A stretch of DNA of 64,000 nucleotides from Urechis unicinctus (lineage: Eukaryota; Annelida; Polychaeta; Xenopneusta; Urechidae). The DNA is taken from NCBI GenBank assembly GCA_034190875.2, contig CM067356.1, forward strand, positions 58,300,421 through 58,364,420, given 5' to 3'. Shown here in pieces: positions 13,981-26,380 of this stretch (the first letter of the stretch is position 1; each line of letters opens with the position of its first letter). The position numbers and the translations under genes were made by a program. The notes under the pieces were generated by a model. The model saw nothing but the letters and a program-made list of their open reading frames with translations. It was not told the origin of the DNA and made no database searches.

Positions 13981-14443
13981 TCAATGCAGAAAGGCTAAAG
14001 CATCGTGAGGAACAACACCTACACCTGGTGGCAAAATAAACGGCGGAAAAGATGATGGTTCTCGGCGGCCCAGCAGAAGAAAGGGGAAGAAAGAAAGCCA
14101 AAAGTGACAAAAAAGATTAAAACATGGCACATATGGTATTATATATCAAATTGATAATGCCTAAGTCATTTGAGACATACAGGTGCTTACGAGCCCGTAC
14201 GGCCTTGATGGCTCGTAAGAAATCATCCTCCTTTTTTCGGGTGGCCTGCGTGTGTTCTACGGGTTCTTTACCGGGATCTGTCTGCAAACTTGAAATAATC
14301 AATACGTGCACTATTGAGAACCCGTAAGAAAACCGTGCGGGCCCCGCTTGAACCTGAAAGTATTGCATTTTGGCCCCACACGGACTCAAATGGTTTTGAC
14401 CTACAGTCTCATGTGACTCAGGCATTACTGTTCTACTGAACAC
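13981..14443 (-). CDS. Candidate two-exon 3' end of an unrecognised gene
   Basis: The minus-strand frame from 14,443 is open through a charged stretch including 'ATRKKEDDFLRAIKAVRA'. After residue 84 it meets a donor-like GTAAGC at 14,190-14,185. About 85 bases further on there is a strong polypyrimidine tract, and the first AG after it lies at 14,062-14,061. Splicing there (a 130-base intron, phase 1) continues the frame into a proline-rich tail with 'FPPFILPPGVGVVPHDALAF' and a stop at 13,983-13,981. A further possible acceptor, 'tttgcag', lies before the TDPGKEP segment at about 14,287. The patch is more GC-rich than its flanks. No domain is recognised. The splice sites, frame agreement and charge pattern are seen; the gene itself is inferred. 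An unspliced chance frame is the main alternative. Confidence 0.28.
14186..14219. other. Perfect 10-bp inverted repeat, 14-base loop
   Basis: CTTACGAGCC at 14,186-14,195 pairs exactly with GGCTCGTAAG at 14,210-14,219. It overlaps the proposed splice donor of the minus-strand model, so each strand carries a GTAAG here. Confidence 0.8.
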
Positions 14444-14604
14444 GATTAGAAAAAAACCATAAGGTTTCCAACAATTTGTGCCATGATAATGTTTTTCGGA
14501 GAAGGCTATTGGTCATATTTAATAGGCTTGAACACAATGTGATGTTTATTGTACGTCAGGTATAGTAAGATGAATGTTCTCTTCTGTATGCAATTCTGAG
14601 TTTA

Positions 14605-14745
14605 TTGCATGTCGTTAGCCGTTAGCTACCACCGGCATGACACCAAGTAATATACTGCCGTAATGGCCAATGTAACAGTGATATATCATTCATGTAGGCG
14701 TAGTATGGGACGAACTGTAACACAACTTGCTGTCAGTTCTAGGTC
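14605..14745 (+). repeat. R1 dispersed repeat, diverged copy
   Basis: Shares 'gtcgttagc', 'gtaatggccaatgtaacag', 'tgatata' and 'tagtatgggacgaactgtaa' with 17,545-17,705. The last block is not in the A1/A2 copies. Confidence 0.65.
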
Positions 14746-15081
14746 ATTATTTCTACTACATATCTAATATTGTTATTGTGCAACAACGGAGCCTATATTC
14801 ATTCCCCTTAAATATTGATTAACATGTGCTGTGTCGACCCTACTGAGCTTTAGCACGAACGAGCTTAATGAGTTGTCAACAAGGCTCTAACCAAGTATTC
14901 TCAATCATACTAAAAGACAAATTTAACCGATCGTCTATAATGGAAAGCCAATATTATACACTCCGTATTCATGTATGGCAATCGCCCAAACCAATGGCCA
15001 CAAATTATAAATCATTGCAAGAGGTAATTGTCCAATCCGTGAATTGCTGGAAACATCGGCTGTCGAACCTGCCATTAGAGC
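14746..15081. other. No feature recognised
   Basis: Sequence leading up to the C-run. The open frame that enters the CA array from here is a repeat artefact. Confidence 0.5.
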
Positions 15082-15222
15082 CCCCCCCCCCCCACACACA
15101 CACACACACGCACATACACACACGCACATACACACACACGCACATACACACACGCACATACACACACACACATACACACACGCACATACACACACGCACA
15201 TACACACACGCACATACACACG
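15082..15222. repeat. poly(C) plus CA minisatellite with CACACACGCACATA units
   Basis: A run of C is followed by CA repeats organised as 14-base units combining CACACACG with CACATA. Several consecutive units differ by only one or two bases. Confidence 0.95.
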
Positions 15223-17544
15223 CTGATCAAAACTATAGCATTAATGATCTTTGTAACGGTATTTGTTTTCAAATCAGGCGTCGACAAATATATTAATCAA
15301 AGCCAGGCAATTTGTTGACTGCATAGCCATTATTCAACTGTTTTAAATACATAGCAAGATGTGCCATAATTCTTAATCAATGACAAGAGTTAACCGACTA
15401 TCGACGTTGCAACGCTGAATGACTATAATTAGAGACACCAACCTCTTGTAATCGAAAAGATCTGGCAGTCTTGGTAATTCAAATAAATACCACGTCATAC
15501 ATGCATAAATAATACGATTGCCCACCGAAAAGCTTGTAATTCGAATGATCGGAATGGAGAGATTTTCGTCAATGTTTGACAGCATTATAATGTCAATTGC
15601 TGAGGAAATGTTATGTGTGGCTTATTAATCTGCCGCCGCGTCGCAAGCTAATATAAATATGCTACTTTTTCCGCACTATGAGAAGAGAATGGTGCCGCGA
15701 TGTTCATTGTCAAGAGTTACAATTCAACATTTTCATTGGAAATCTACATTACATCAGACGAGACGAACCCAAGCTCTCACATTCGTGTGATACGCGTATG
15801 TATTTCGGCGCTTTTCCGTGATATGCTGTTAATACCATACTTCATAATATAATCTCTGACAAATCCAATTCATCAAGTCAGTGCATTATATGACATCTGG
15901 TATTGTTGACGCACCTGAATCATGATAATCATACACGTGCCAGATAAGATACATCACGGCCGGATGTAATATAAGAGGCATCGCCTTTAAAATAAATGCA
16001 AATTAAATCGAAAGAAAGCCACTCGGCAGGTGGAATAGGTGATATTGAGAACGGTGCTAAATCACCTTTTATTTCATTTTTACTTCGCTAGATATCTACA
16101 ATAGTTGTAAAGATTAACCAACATATATCAATCAATAAACGGCGATTATTACTACGGGAATGGATGGAGGCCCAGCTCTAACATGTTATGGTCACTCTCA
16201 CTATTAGTATCGACATTAATAACGACAATACATCATTTAATGATGTTGCATATTGTATGAGCTCTGCGTCGCCCAGTCTCTTCACTGGTTATTGATAATT
16301 CAAGCCATAAAGCGTATCTGACGTATTTTACTAAGTCTCTATCAACCATTTTGCAAAATTTGCTGTTTTGTTGGTAAACGTTTATTCAAGCGATATAATA
16401 AATATGCATTGTAACTTCAGTTGCCGCATTGCGTGTGAAGTCCAATGCATCAAGCACAAACTAAGTGGGAATTGTCTTTCATGTTGTAGTCAATTGACTA
16501 GTTGATGAATGATAGCATCATCCATTAAACACATGTTTTTGCCAGTGTTCATTCCTTAAAATGCCGTTAGCATGACAACGGCATGTCTTACAGAAGCGAT
16601 ATCAATTCTGGTTGAAGGATACCTCTTCCGTCAGAATAAAATTGCTATTTGATAGATATCAAACAGATATCATGATACTGACCTAACTATGCTGAACAAT
16701 CGGCATTCGAGACCCTAACACAACGTAATTGACCGAACGGCCCGACTGGTTAAGCTGTGCGACTACAACGAGAAATATTCACGAGAGATCATAAACTGTT
16801 TATACCTGAGAGTCTTTTTAAAACAAAAGTGTTATGAGGGTATCAATCGTTAATTAAACTATGATTCAGAATTTTGCATAGGATAGCGTTCCTTGCTATT
16901 CAGCAGCCGCGGACATGACACTAAAGATGTCGCCAATATTGGATTGTGAAGGTTCGACATTATGGAAGATGGAAGTTGCCGTTGGTGGCCATATACTAAT
17001 TTCACTGCGCCATGTGAGCATCAAAGGGTGAAAACAACACAATCTGTGTACAGCAAAAAGAAGGTATGGTCTGAGAGAATGCCAACACCTGTATAAAAAT
17101 CTCCGTTTTTGACATGACCTTCATTGCGGCGGTACGCATTGTATAGTAGCACTTAATTAATACGCTGTTTATTAATTACACAAAGCTTGCTTTATTGCGG
17201 TACATATGATACTTCATAGTCACTAAAGAGACATATACTATTATTTGGACAATATGTTGCTACCGCTTCAAAAAATGATTCCGAGAGATTAAATTTGTCT
17301 TGGCTCAGATGGGGCTTATCATATTTATTTCGGAGAAGTTGCATCAGGCCACACAAAAGCAACCAACAGCATTGATATCCATAAAGCAATGTTCGTTTTA
17401 TTAATTCAGCTTAAACCTTAACATTTCCATAAATAAATTGGTCGCAAAAGGGTTTATTTGTCATATGTAGTTCGGTTGCGGATAATGTGTAGTCATTGTC
17501 CATGTATGTTACCGGATATGTAACATTCTGCAAGCATTCCTGTT
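15223..17544. other. No gene supported
   Basis: A 2.3 kb AT-rich stretch. Two small inverted repeats (16,487-16,500 and 16,561-16,584) are the only structure I found. The frames at 15,373-15,585 and 17,192-17,389 on the minus strand have no protein character I recognise. Confidence 0.5.
16561..16584. other. Perfect 8-bp hairpin
   Basis: ATGCCGTT and AACGGCAT are separated by eight bases. The sequence resembles part of the R1 core ('gttagcatgac'), so it may be a folded-back fragment of that family. Confidence 0.6.
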
Positions 17545-17705
17545 GCTTGTCATCAGTCGTTAGCTGCTGCTGCCGTCATGATACCGGCCTTTATTGGCCA
17601 ATATAACAGTGATATAGCATCGATGAAGTTAATCATTGCTGATGAGTTTAGTTTTGTGGGTGTAGTATGGGACGAACTGTAACACGGCTTGCTGTCAGTT
17701 CTATT
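17545..17705 (+). repeat. R1 dispersed repeat, diverged copy
   Basis: Shares the R1 core and the 'gtatgggacgaactgtaaca' block with 14,605-14,745. It carries about 30 extra bases between the two. Confidence 0.65.
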
Positions 17706-18765
17706 GCAGAAAGTCAATATTGGAAGGTCTAGCTGCATCTAAAATCAAGTAATCTATAGAATTTAAATGTGCTTTACGCAAAAATAGAAGCGGGCAAAAG
17801 GAAGTAGCTTTCGTAGGACGACTGTATGCACAGGCGGCAATGGCTGAAACAGATTTATAACTAGCCTGAATGTGTTCGTTTTGCGTCATCGGTGGTAGTG
17901 GTTTAGCGAGCAAGACATTACGTTGCTGACAATGCAATCGATTGCTCATCGTTAAAGTAATATGAAATGTACCTCAGTTGGGGTAGCTTTCAAACGAGTC
18001 CCTGGTGCGGTATAACATTTTTATGCCGAATGTAGGATGCATGAATGTGGGATGCTTGTCAGATGAGGAGGAATACGATGATGTGTCTAGTCAGGTCGGT
18101 TATGTTGAAACCTTGGTGGTGATCAAATCAAGGTTGAAATTATGGTGCATTTTACAGTAGCATACAGCCTCCAATGGCAAATGGGCACTGTCACTATTCA
18201 ACTGTATTATAGTCAAAATGACATCACATGTCATTACGGTAATAACACTGTGGTCTTTTTGTATTTCGATGCCGTTAAACAGGTTATCATTATTGTAAGC
18301 AACAAACTTAGAAAGAAACTACACATTAGAGGTAAGCGACGCCTACCTCTATATAATAACACAATTATAAAACAAAAAAACCATTTGATATTGCTTGTTA
18401 GAGAATCTCGCCATGGCGAGACAGTATTGCCGTTGTTAATCATCATTACCCGATATTATAATCAGCAGCCATCTGTCGGAAGGCTATGGTTATAGCGGTG
18501 TGCTGCAAGGCTATCGTTCACTAATGAACAAGCTATTATTAGCGGAATCCAGGTGTGCGTCGCTGTATACACGAACTGTGATTTTATAATATACAATTCT
18601 GGTTTCAAATATGTTTCAATGCAAGCAGTAAATTCAACAAAGCGATGAAATATTATTGACATTACATTTTGTATAGCATTGTACCTTTGCAGGATCTCTT
18701 AAAGCTACCCTACTGCATGAATTACAGCTCGTGCTGGGTATGTTGTTCACTAATATGCTAATATT
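17706..18765. other. No gene supported; short palindromes
   Basis: A 117-codon plus-strand frame (18,142-18,495) and its antisense are unremarkable. They contain a perfect 16-base palindrome at 18,406-18,421 and an 8-bp inverted repeat at 18,327-18,351. I found no terminal repeats that would make this a transposon. Confidence 0.45.
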
Positions 18766-19110
18766 TCTTGTCGTTATCCGTTGATTGCCATCGTCATGAC
18801 AACAACTTATATTGTGTCATTAATGGCGGTTATAATCGTGTTATATCCTCGCTATATTCCACTGCTGGACCATTATAAACAAGATTAATTGATTGGGAAG
18901 CTGTGTAAATATTACATCATAGTGTCAATTATATACTTGTTCTATTTGATGGTTCAACTTAATTGTGTCCATAACAAACCATCGTTTGTACTTAGCGGTC
19001 CAAATAGTTATTCATTGTTTGTACAGCATGGTCATTGAGTCCAGGCATTGTATCTCCCTTGTGGCCCAAGTATCAAGTTTATTTTATCAAATTAATCAAA
19101 AAATTATTTC
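18766..19110 (+). repeat. R1 dispersed repeat, diverged long copy
   Basis: Aligns over its length with 6,704-7,000: 'gccatcgtcatgac', 'tcattaatggc', 'tatatcctcgctatattc', then 'gtccaaatagttattcat' and a 'catgacc'-like end. It is clearly diverged, with several indels. Confidence 0.65.
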
Positions 19111-19724
19111 CTTGTCTACATTAAATGACCTGTATGAACCAGTCTTTATTTTCCAACAATGACGCGCAATATTCTTGCAGCTAAAATGTTAAGCCACATT
19201 TACGACGGTAAGGTCTAGTGGACTAGCCATTCATTCATTAATGCTCCCAATATACCACACACAGAATCGCTTTGTTAGGTGGCGATGGTCTGAGGTCGAC
19301 ACATAACACCTTTCGCAAAAACAAAATGTATCAAGCTGTAATGAGGTCAACTAAACTCTGAAAGGGGATACACTCGACCCAGTAGCCCAATAGTTCCGTA
19401 CTGGACCTTTGGGTTTTGCCACCTTGTATGGGCAAATGGTTTGTTCCAAGTGTTTGCTGGCATATAAGGGTAAAATAGAGAAAAAATGTTTAGGCAAAAT
19501 AGCATTTTGACGAAGACAATGTGGTCCAAAATACATTTCACTCATTACCCGTTTAATTTCTTCCTATGTAGCAAGCACGTATATACTACACGCCAATGCC
19601 ATGCAAACCAACATACAATATGCAATACAAACCAATGTCTCCTGCTAATGTACCTGATAAAAGCGTACAAAATATTGATGTACCGTTGGCCAATTAATGC
19701 TCTTTGGCTTTACGTATCTTTCAG
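19111..19724. other. No feature recognised
   Basis: Single-copy sequence upstream of unit U1. The last bases before 19,725 form a good acceptor-like tract (tttacgtatctttcag). Confidence 0.5.
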
Positions 19725-19877
19725 CTTAAAAGTGCAGCTAGTAATATTACCATAGATACGAGTCTTGGCAAGCGCTCTTCAAGTGGTTGTTGGGCTATGT
19801 GTGAGTCTACGAAAGATGACCTAGTGGAGCGCATAAAATATCTGGAGGAGCTTATTCACCCTTTTGTTCGTCGATGA
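19725..19877 (+). CDS. Candidate terminal exon at the start of each U unit
   Basis: Directly after the acceptor-like 'ctttcag', one frame is open for 50 codons to TGA at 19,875-19,877. It includes the helical, charged stretch 'DDLVERIKYLEELIHP'. The frame persists in U3 (25,199-25,351) and U4 (28,248-28,400), because the unit joins fall inside matching sequence without changing phase. Comparing U1 with U3/U4, I see amino-acid changes (K to N, F to C, R to C) and no clear excess of silent changes. Coding constraint is therefore not shown. No family is recognised. Confidence 0.15.
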   Translation, partial: LKSAASNITIDTSLGKRSSSGCWAMCESTKDDLVERIKYLEELIHPFVRR

Positions 19878-20464
19878 CAGGTGTAATTGTATGCATTACA
19901 GCCGATTTCTCGGGTTGGCGAGGGCGGCGGGCCGTCTGTATAGGGGTGCGCGATTTGCAACGCATCTGTTAAGCTGCCTTTGGCAACGCGTGTCCCCTAG
20001 CAGCTTTTCGGTTTTTTTTAGTGAGGTCCACATAACAAATATGTTCGGCCAGTGTTCTGACATATCGGCAAGCCTGAACATTATGCAACTGTCAAATATC
20101 ACGCACATATCCGCCATGAAGTTACTGCTGTGAACGTCTTGTGTTCCATGTTATCGTAATTGAGATCCTAATGGTGCACCTAGGCGGTGAGCAAAATCTA
20201 ACTTAGCTGTGCATGAGATATGTCATTCAGCAAGTTATACGAATTGCATTGAGCAACAGAGATCAAACAAATGAATCGAGAGAGCCGCCTTCGTCAAGTG
20301 GACATAAGCCACGAGATGATTATAGAGGACCAAACTAGCATTTGTTTCATTATACATATACACACAGACATACACATACGTACTTATAGACGTCTGCACA
20401 TGCGCTCATGTGAACTCATACACGTACATCAATCCATCCGCCCACACATCCATCTATCCATGCG

Positions 20465-21180
20465 TACATGCATACATACATGCATACATATATATACATA
20501 CATACATACAAACAATACATACATACATACATACATACATACATACATACATACATACATGCAAATACATACATATATATATATATGCATATCACGATGC
20601 ATACATACATACATACATACATACATACATACATACATACATACATACATACATACATACATACATACATACATACACAGACATACATACATACATACAT
20701 ACATACACAGACATACATACATACATACATACATACATACATACATACATACATACATACATACATACATACAGACAGACATACAGACACACACATACAT
20801 ACATACAGACACAGACATACATACATACATACATACATACATACATACAGACATACATACATACATACATACATACATACAGATACATACATACATACAC
20901 ATACATACATACATACATACATACATACATACATACATACATACATACATACATACATACAGACATACATACATACATACATACATACATACATACATAC
21001 ATACATACATACATACATACATACATACATAACATACATACATACATACATACATACATACATACATACATACATACATACATACATACATACATACATA
21101 CATACATACATACATACATACATACATACATCCATACATACATACATACATACATACATACAAAAATACATACTAACACA
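20465..21180. repeat. (CATA)n array in U1, about 715 bp
   Basis: CATA units with internal CAGA, CACA and CATGCA variants, notably a CAGACAGA-rich block at about 20,770-20,820. All the 230-270 codon frames here, on both strands, are artefacts of a stop-free tetranucleotide. Confidence 0.98.
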
Positions 21181-22843
21181 CATATTTTTGTACTTGTACT
21201 TGTACTTGTATCGCCTCTTTGAGGGATTCGTGGCAGGTGCGATGTGTTACTAATGAAGCCTTGGTCGAATGGAATGGCAATGGCAAATCGGCGCGTCCAC
21301 AAACCGTGTAGTAATTTTGAAATAGAAGAGGCACATAATTTAATGTTATGTACGTACCATAGATGTATAGTGCTTTACGCATCATGATTAACCATATAGA
21401 TTTCGCCATAAACATTGACAGCGGACGGTGGAGAACCGCTAGCACCATACAAGAAGACCGATGTCTATGAACAATATTGATCCCCATCACGTTTTTGGTA
21501 AGTATGAAATAGCCTACAGTGTGCTCTATACCACCAGTTGCTATTGGAAAGGATTAGGGGGTAAGGTAAGAATGGTGTCGGATGTTGCTGCAGTGCGGAT
21601 TTCTTGCTTTCTGCCAGCAGTGTACGTATAGCGGAAGGGGCAATATGGTTACAATTTCCCCTCGTCTTAGCCACGGTTAGTGATTAGGCGATGTCTAGCA
21701 TTCCACCAGTTTAATAGCGGCATGGATAACATCACACCTATCTAAACAGATTGCCCTTAAGATGCATTAATGGACCAAATAGGCAATCATAGACCAAGTT
21801 ACGCCTAATAGACTTGTTGTTGCGATGATACTCGATTGAATAGGGTATCTCCGGGAATTGCTTCAGGGGTATATTTCGTTTCGTTCCGCGCTTGATATGC
21901 GTGTTTTAACACCGGGTTAATCTATAACTTTTCCAATCTTGTCATGCTTACTATTGCACTGAGGACTGATAATTTCACACACAACACTTCAAAGGTAAAC
22001 GATCCGTTTCATTTAAGCATATGGCTTCCGGAATACAGGACGAATGATAGACGCAAATGCAAACATAAATCGTGATTACGCTCGATAGAGGAGCAGAATA
22101 TTGAGGGGATTGGTGGGGGTGTGGTGTTATTTGAGAAAACGTGAGCAGAATCATCCTAATTGCTTGCACTTTGGGTATGAACTATGTCTAATCAGTGGCT
22201 GACCTCGACGGATCATATAACATATTAATTGGCGGCGCAGTGTAGTAGATGAAGCATCGGCGAAGCTGCCAAAATCATAATATAAATATCGTGTACGAGG
22301 GATCGCATCACCTGTGTCAAGGACACCTGTCATAACTCATTACACCTCGTAAGTTTAAATCTGCGATTAACTTTATACATGTTTGTCATATTGAAACAGT
22401 TATTTGCCCAAGTAGGATATATTAGAGCGTGGACCCGTATTTCCATTGATAATCGCTATAATCGCCAGTGACCAGTAAGTAAATGGGTAACAATGGAATG
22501 GTCGATTACACCGGAACACAAGGAGTGCCAGATACCCCCCCTTATATGTACCAACACACTGTGTGCGAAAACTAAGGAGAGCCCTTGATAAGCATTTAAC
22601 AGGCATTGCCATCATTTTGGTGTTATAGCCTACATTACTGGAGCCGATCTGCAATTATCAAATGACTAACTGTGTCCCTTCTAATGATGCTATGAGCCAC
22701 TTCAGTCTGTCATTTGGTATGATTCCTAATAGCTGGTAATGAGCGTGAGGGGGCGGCAAGACGCAAAGCTCACAATTTTTTAAGGAGGGATGCATTGCGA
22801 GGGTGTCAAATAACTATAGCCGCAGCCAGTGTTATGCCCACCA

Positions 22844-23277
22844 CTTAAAAGTGCGGTTAGAAACATACACGTACATCAATCCATCCGCCCACACATCCAT
22901 CTATCCATGCGTACATGCATACATACATGCATACATATATATATATATACATACATACATACATACATACAAACAAGCATACAAACATACATAAATATAT
23001 ATATATCTATATCACGATGCATACATACATACATACATACATACATACATACATACATACATACATACATACATACATACATACATACATACATACATAC
23101 ATACATACATACATACATACATACATACATACATACATACATACATACATACATACATACATACATACATACATACATACATACATACATACATACATAC
23201 ATACATACATACATACACGCATTCATACACGCATACATACATACATACATACATACATACATACATACATACATACA

Positions 23278-23309
<32 letters not shown>

Positions 23310-23495
23310 AATACAGACATACATACATACATACATACATACATACATACATACATACATACATACATACATACATACATACATACATACATACATACAT
23401 ACATACATACATACATACATACATACATACATACATACATACATACATACATACATACATACATACATACATACATACATACATACATACATACA

Positions 23496-23527
<32 letters not shown>

Positions 23528-25198
23528 CATACTTACACACATTTTTATGTACTTGTACTTCTATCGCCTCTTTATGGGATTCTTAGCAGGTGCGATGTGT
23601 TACTAATGAAGCCTTGGTCGAATGGAATGGCAATGGCAAATCGGCGCGTCCACAAACCGTGTAGTAATTTTGAAATAGAAGAGGCACATAATTTAATGTT
23701 GTGTACGTACCATAGATGTATAGTGCTTTACGCATCATGATTAACCATATAGATTTCGCCATAAACATTGACAGCGGACGGTGGAGAACCGCTAGCACCA
23801 TACAAGAAGACCGATGTCTATGAACAATATTGATCCCCATCACGTTTTTGGTAAGTATGAAATAGCCTACAGTGTGCTCTATACCACCAGTTGTTATTGG
23901 AAAGGATTAGGGGGTAAGGTAAGAATGGTGTCAGATGTTGCTGCTGTGCGGATTTCTTGCTTTCTGCCAGCAGTGTGTACGTATAGCGGAAGGGGCAATA
24001 TGGTTACAATTTCCCCTCGTCTTAGCCACGGTTAGTGATTAGGCGATGTCTAGCATTCCACCAGTTTCATAGCGTCATGGATAACATCACACCTATCTAA
24101 ACAGATTGCCCTTAAGATGCATTAATGGACCAAATAGGCAATCATAGACCAGGTTACGCCTAATAGACCTTGTTGTTGCGATGATACTCGATTGAATAGG
24201 GTATCTCCGGGAATTGCTTCAGGGTAATATTTCGTTTCGTTCCGCGCTTGATATGCGTGTTTTAACACCGGGTTAATCTATAACTTTTCCAATCTTGTCA
24301 TGCTTACTATTGCACTGAGGACTGATAATTTCACACACAACACTTTCAAAGGTAAACGATCCGTTTCATTTAAGCATATGGCTTCCGGAATACATGACGA
24401 ATGATAGACGCAAATGCAAACATAAATCGTGATTACGCTCGATAGAGGAGCAGAATATTGAGGGGATTGGTGGGGGTGTGGTGTTATTTGAGAAAACGTG
24501 AGCAGAATCATCCTAATTGCTTGCACTTTGGGTATGAACTATGTATAATCAGTGGCTGACCTCGACGGATCATATAACATATTAATTGGCGGCGCAGTTT
24601 AGTAGATGAAGCATCGGCGAAGCTGCTAAAATCATAATATAAATATCGTGTACGAGGGATCGCATCACCTGTGTCAAGGACACCTGTCATAACTCATTAC
24701 ACCTCGTAAGTTTAAATCTGCGATTAACTTTATACATGTTTGTCATATTGAAACAGTTATTTGCCCAAGTAGGATATATTAGAGCGTGGACCCGTATTTC
24801 CATTGATAATCGCTATAATCGCCAGTGATCAGTAAGTAAATGGGTAACAATGGAATGGTCGATTACACCGGAACACAAGGAGTGCCAGATGCCGCCCTTA
24901 TATGTAACAACACACTGTGTGCGAAAACTACGGAGAGCCCTTGATAAGCATTTAACAGGCATTGCCATCATTTTGGTGTTATAGCCTACATTACTGGAGC
25001 CGATCTGCAATTATCAAATGACTAACTGTGTCCCTTCTAATGATGCTATTAGCCACTCCCGTCTGTCATTTGGTATGATTCTTATAGCTGGTAATGAGCG
25101 TGAGGGGACGGCAAGACGCAAAGCGCACAATTTTTTAAGGAGGGATGCATTGTGAGGGTGTCAAATAACTATAGCCGCAGCCAGTGTTATGCCCACCA
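22844..25198 (+). repeat. Unit U2, lacking the first ~680 bp
   Basis: After the join sequence (to about 22,863) U2 continues at the position equivalent to 20,425 of U1, omitting 19,745-20,424. The rest matches U3 almost base for base. It has a few private differences, for example 'agaccaggtt' at 24,150 where U1 and U3 share 'agaccaagtt'. Confidence 0.92.
22911..23533. repeat. (CATA)n array in U2, about 620 bp
   Basis: Purer than the U1 array. It has two interruptions (ACACGC near 23,217-23,232 and ATAAATACAG near 23,307). The 303-codon frame across it is an artefact. Confidence 0.98.
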
Positions 25199-26348
25199 CT
25201 TAAAAGTGCGGTTAGAAATATTACCATAGATACGAGTCTTGGCAAGCGCTCTTCAAGTGGTTGTTGGGCTATGTGTGAGTCTACGAACGATGACCTAGTG
25301 GAGCGCATAAAATATCTGGAGGAGCTTATTCACCCTTGTGTTTGTCGATGACAGGTGTAATTGTATGCATTACAGCCGATTTCTCGGGTTGGCGAGGGTG
25401 GCGGACCGTCTGTATAGGGGTGCACGGTTTGCACCGCATCTGTTATGCTGATTGTTGCAACGCGTGTCCCATAGCAGCGTTTCTGTTTTTTTAGTGAGAT
25501 CCCCATCACAAATATGTTCGGCCAGTGTTCTGACATATCGGCAAGCCTAAACATTATGCAACTGTCAAATATCACGCACATATCCGCCATGAAGTTACTG
25601 CTGGTGAACGTCTTGTGTTCCATGTTATCGTAATTGAGATCCTAATGGTGCACCTAGGCGGTGAGCAAAATCTAACTTAGCTGTGCATGAGATATGTCAT
25701 TCAGCAAGTTATTGGAATTGCATTGAGCAACAGAGATCAAACAAATGAATCGAGAGAGCCGCCTTCTTCAAGTGGACATAAGCCACGAGATGATTATAGA
25801 GGACCAAACTAGCATTTGTTTCATTATACATATACACACAGACATACACATACGTACTTATAGACGTCTGCACATGCGCTCATGTGATCTCATACACGTA
25901 CATCAATCCATCCGCCCACACATCCATCTATCCATGCGTACATGCATACATACATGCATACATATATATATACATACATACATACATACATACATACAAA
26001 CAAGCATACAAACATACATAAATATATATATATCTATATCACGATGCATACATACATACATACATACATACATACATACATACATACATACATACATACA
26101 TACATACATACATACATACATACATACATACATACATACATACATACATACATACATACACAGATACATACATACATACATACATACATACATACATACA
26201 TACATACATACATACATACATACATACATACATACATACACGCATACATACATACATACATACATACATACATACATACATACATACATACATACATACA
26301 TACATACATACATACATACATACATACATACATACATACATACATACA

Positions 26349-26380
<32 letters not shown>

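Larger units (their letters stand above)
19725..22843 (+). repeat. Unit U1 of head-to-tail repeat series (about 3.1 kb)
   Basis: Starts at CTTAAAAGTGCAGCTAG (19,725) and ends just before CTTAAAAGTGCGGTTAG (22,844). The same two sequences mark the unit joins at 25,199 and 28,248. U1 is about 97-98% identical to U2 and U3 outside the CATA arrays. It holds the most degenerate of the arrays. Confidence 0.93.

Noticed and set aside
16730-16775. tRNA-like A-box sequence ('cgactggttaagctgtgcg')
   Set aside because: No matching T-loop/B-box or cloverleaf pairing downstream at the right distance.
18406-18421. 16-base palindrome TCTCGCCATGGCGAGA as an operator or regulatory site
   Set aside because: Isolated, with no nearby gene or second copy. 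A palindrome of this length is not strong evidence in 64 kb.
20271-21302. Open frames of 230-300 codons on both strands across CATA arrays (also 22,829-23,740, 25,745-26,655, 38,050-38,853, 10,270-10,737)
   Set aside because: A repeated CATA tetranucleotide has no stop codon in any of six frames and gives IHTY or MYVC peptides. The frames begin and end near the array edges.
21173-21490. Minus-strand frame of 86-105 codons repeated in U1, U2 and U3 (also 23,583-23,843 and 26,632-26,892)
   Set aside because: Its repetition is explained by the unit duplication. There is no recognised motif, and the diverged inverted copy B' does not keep the frame.
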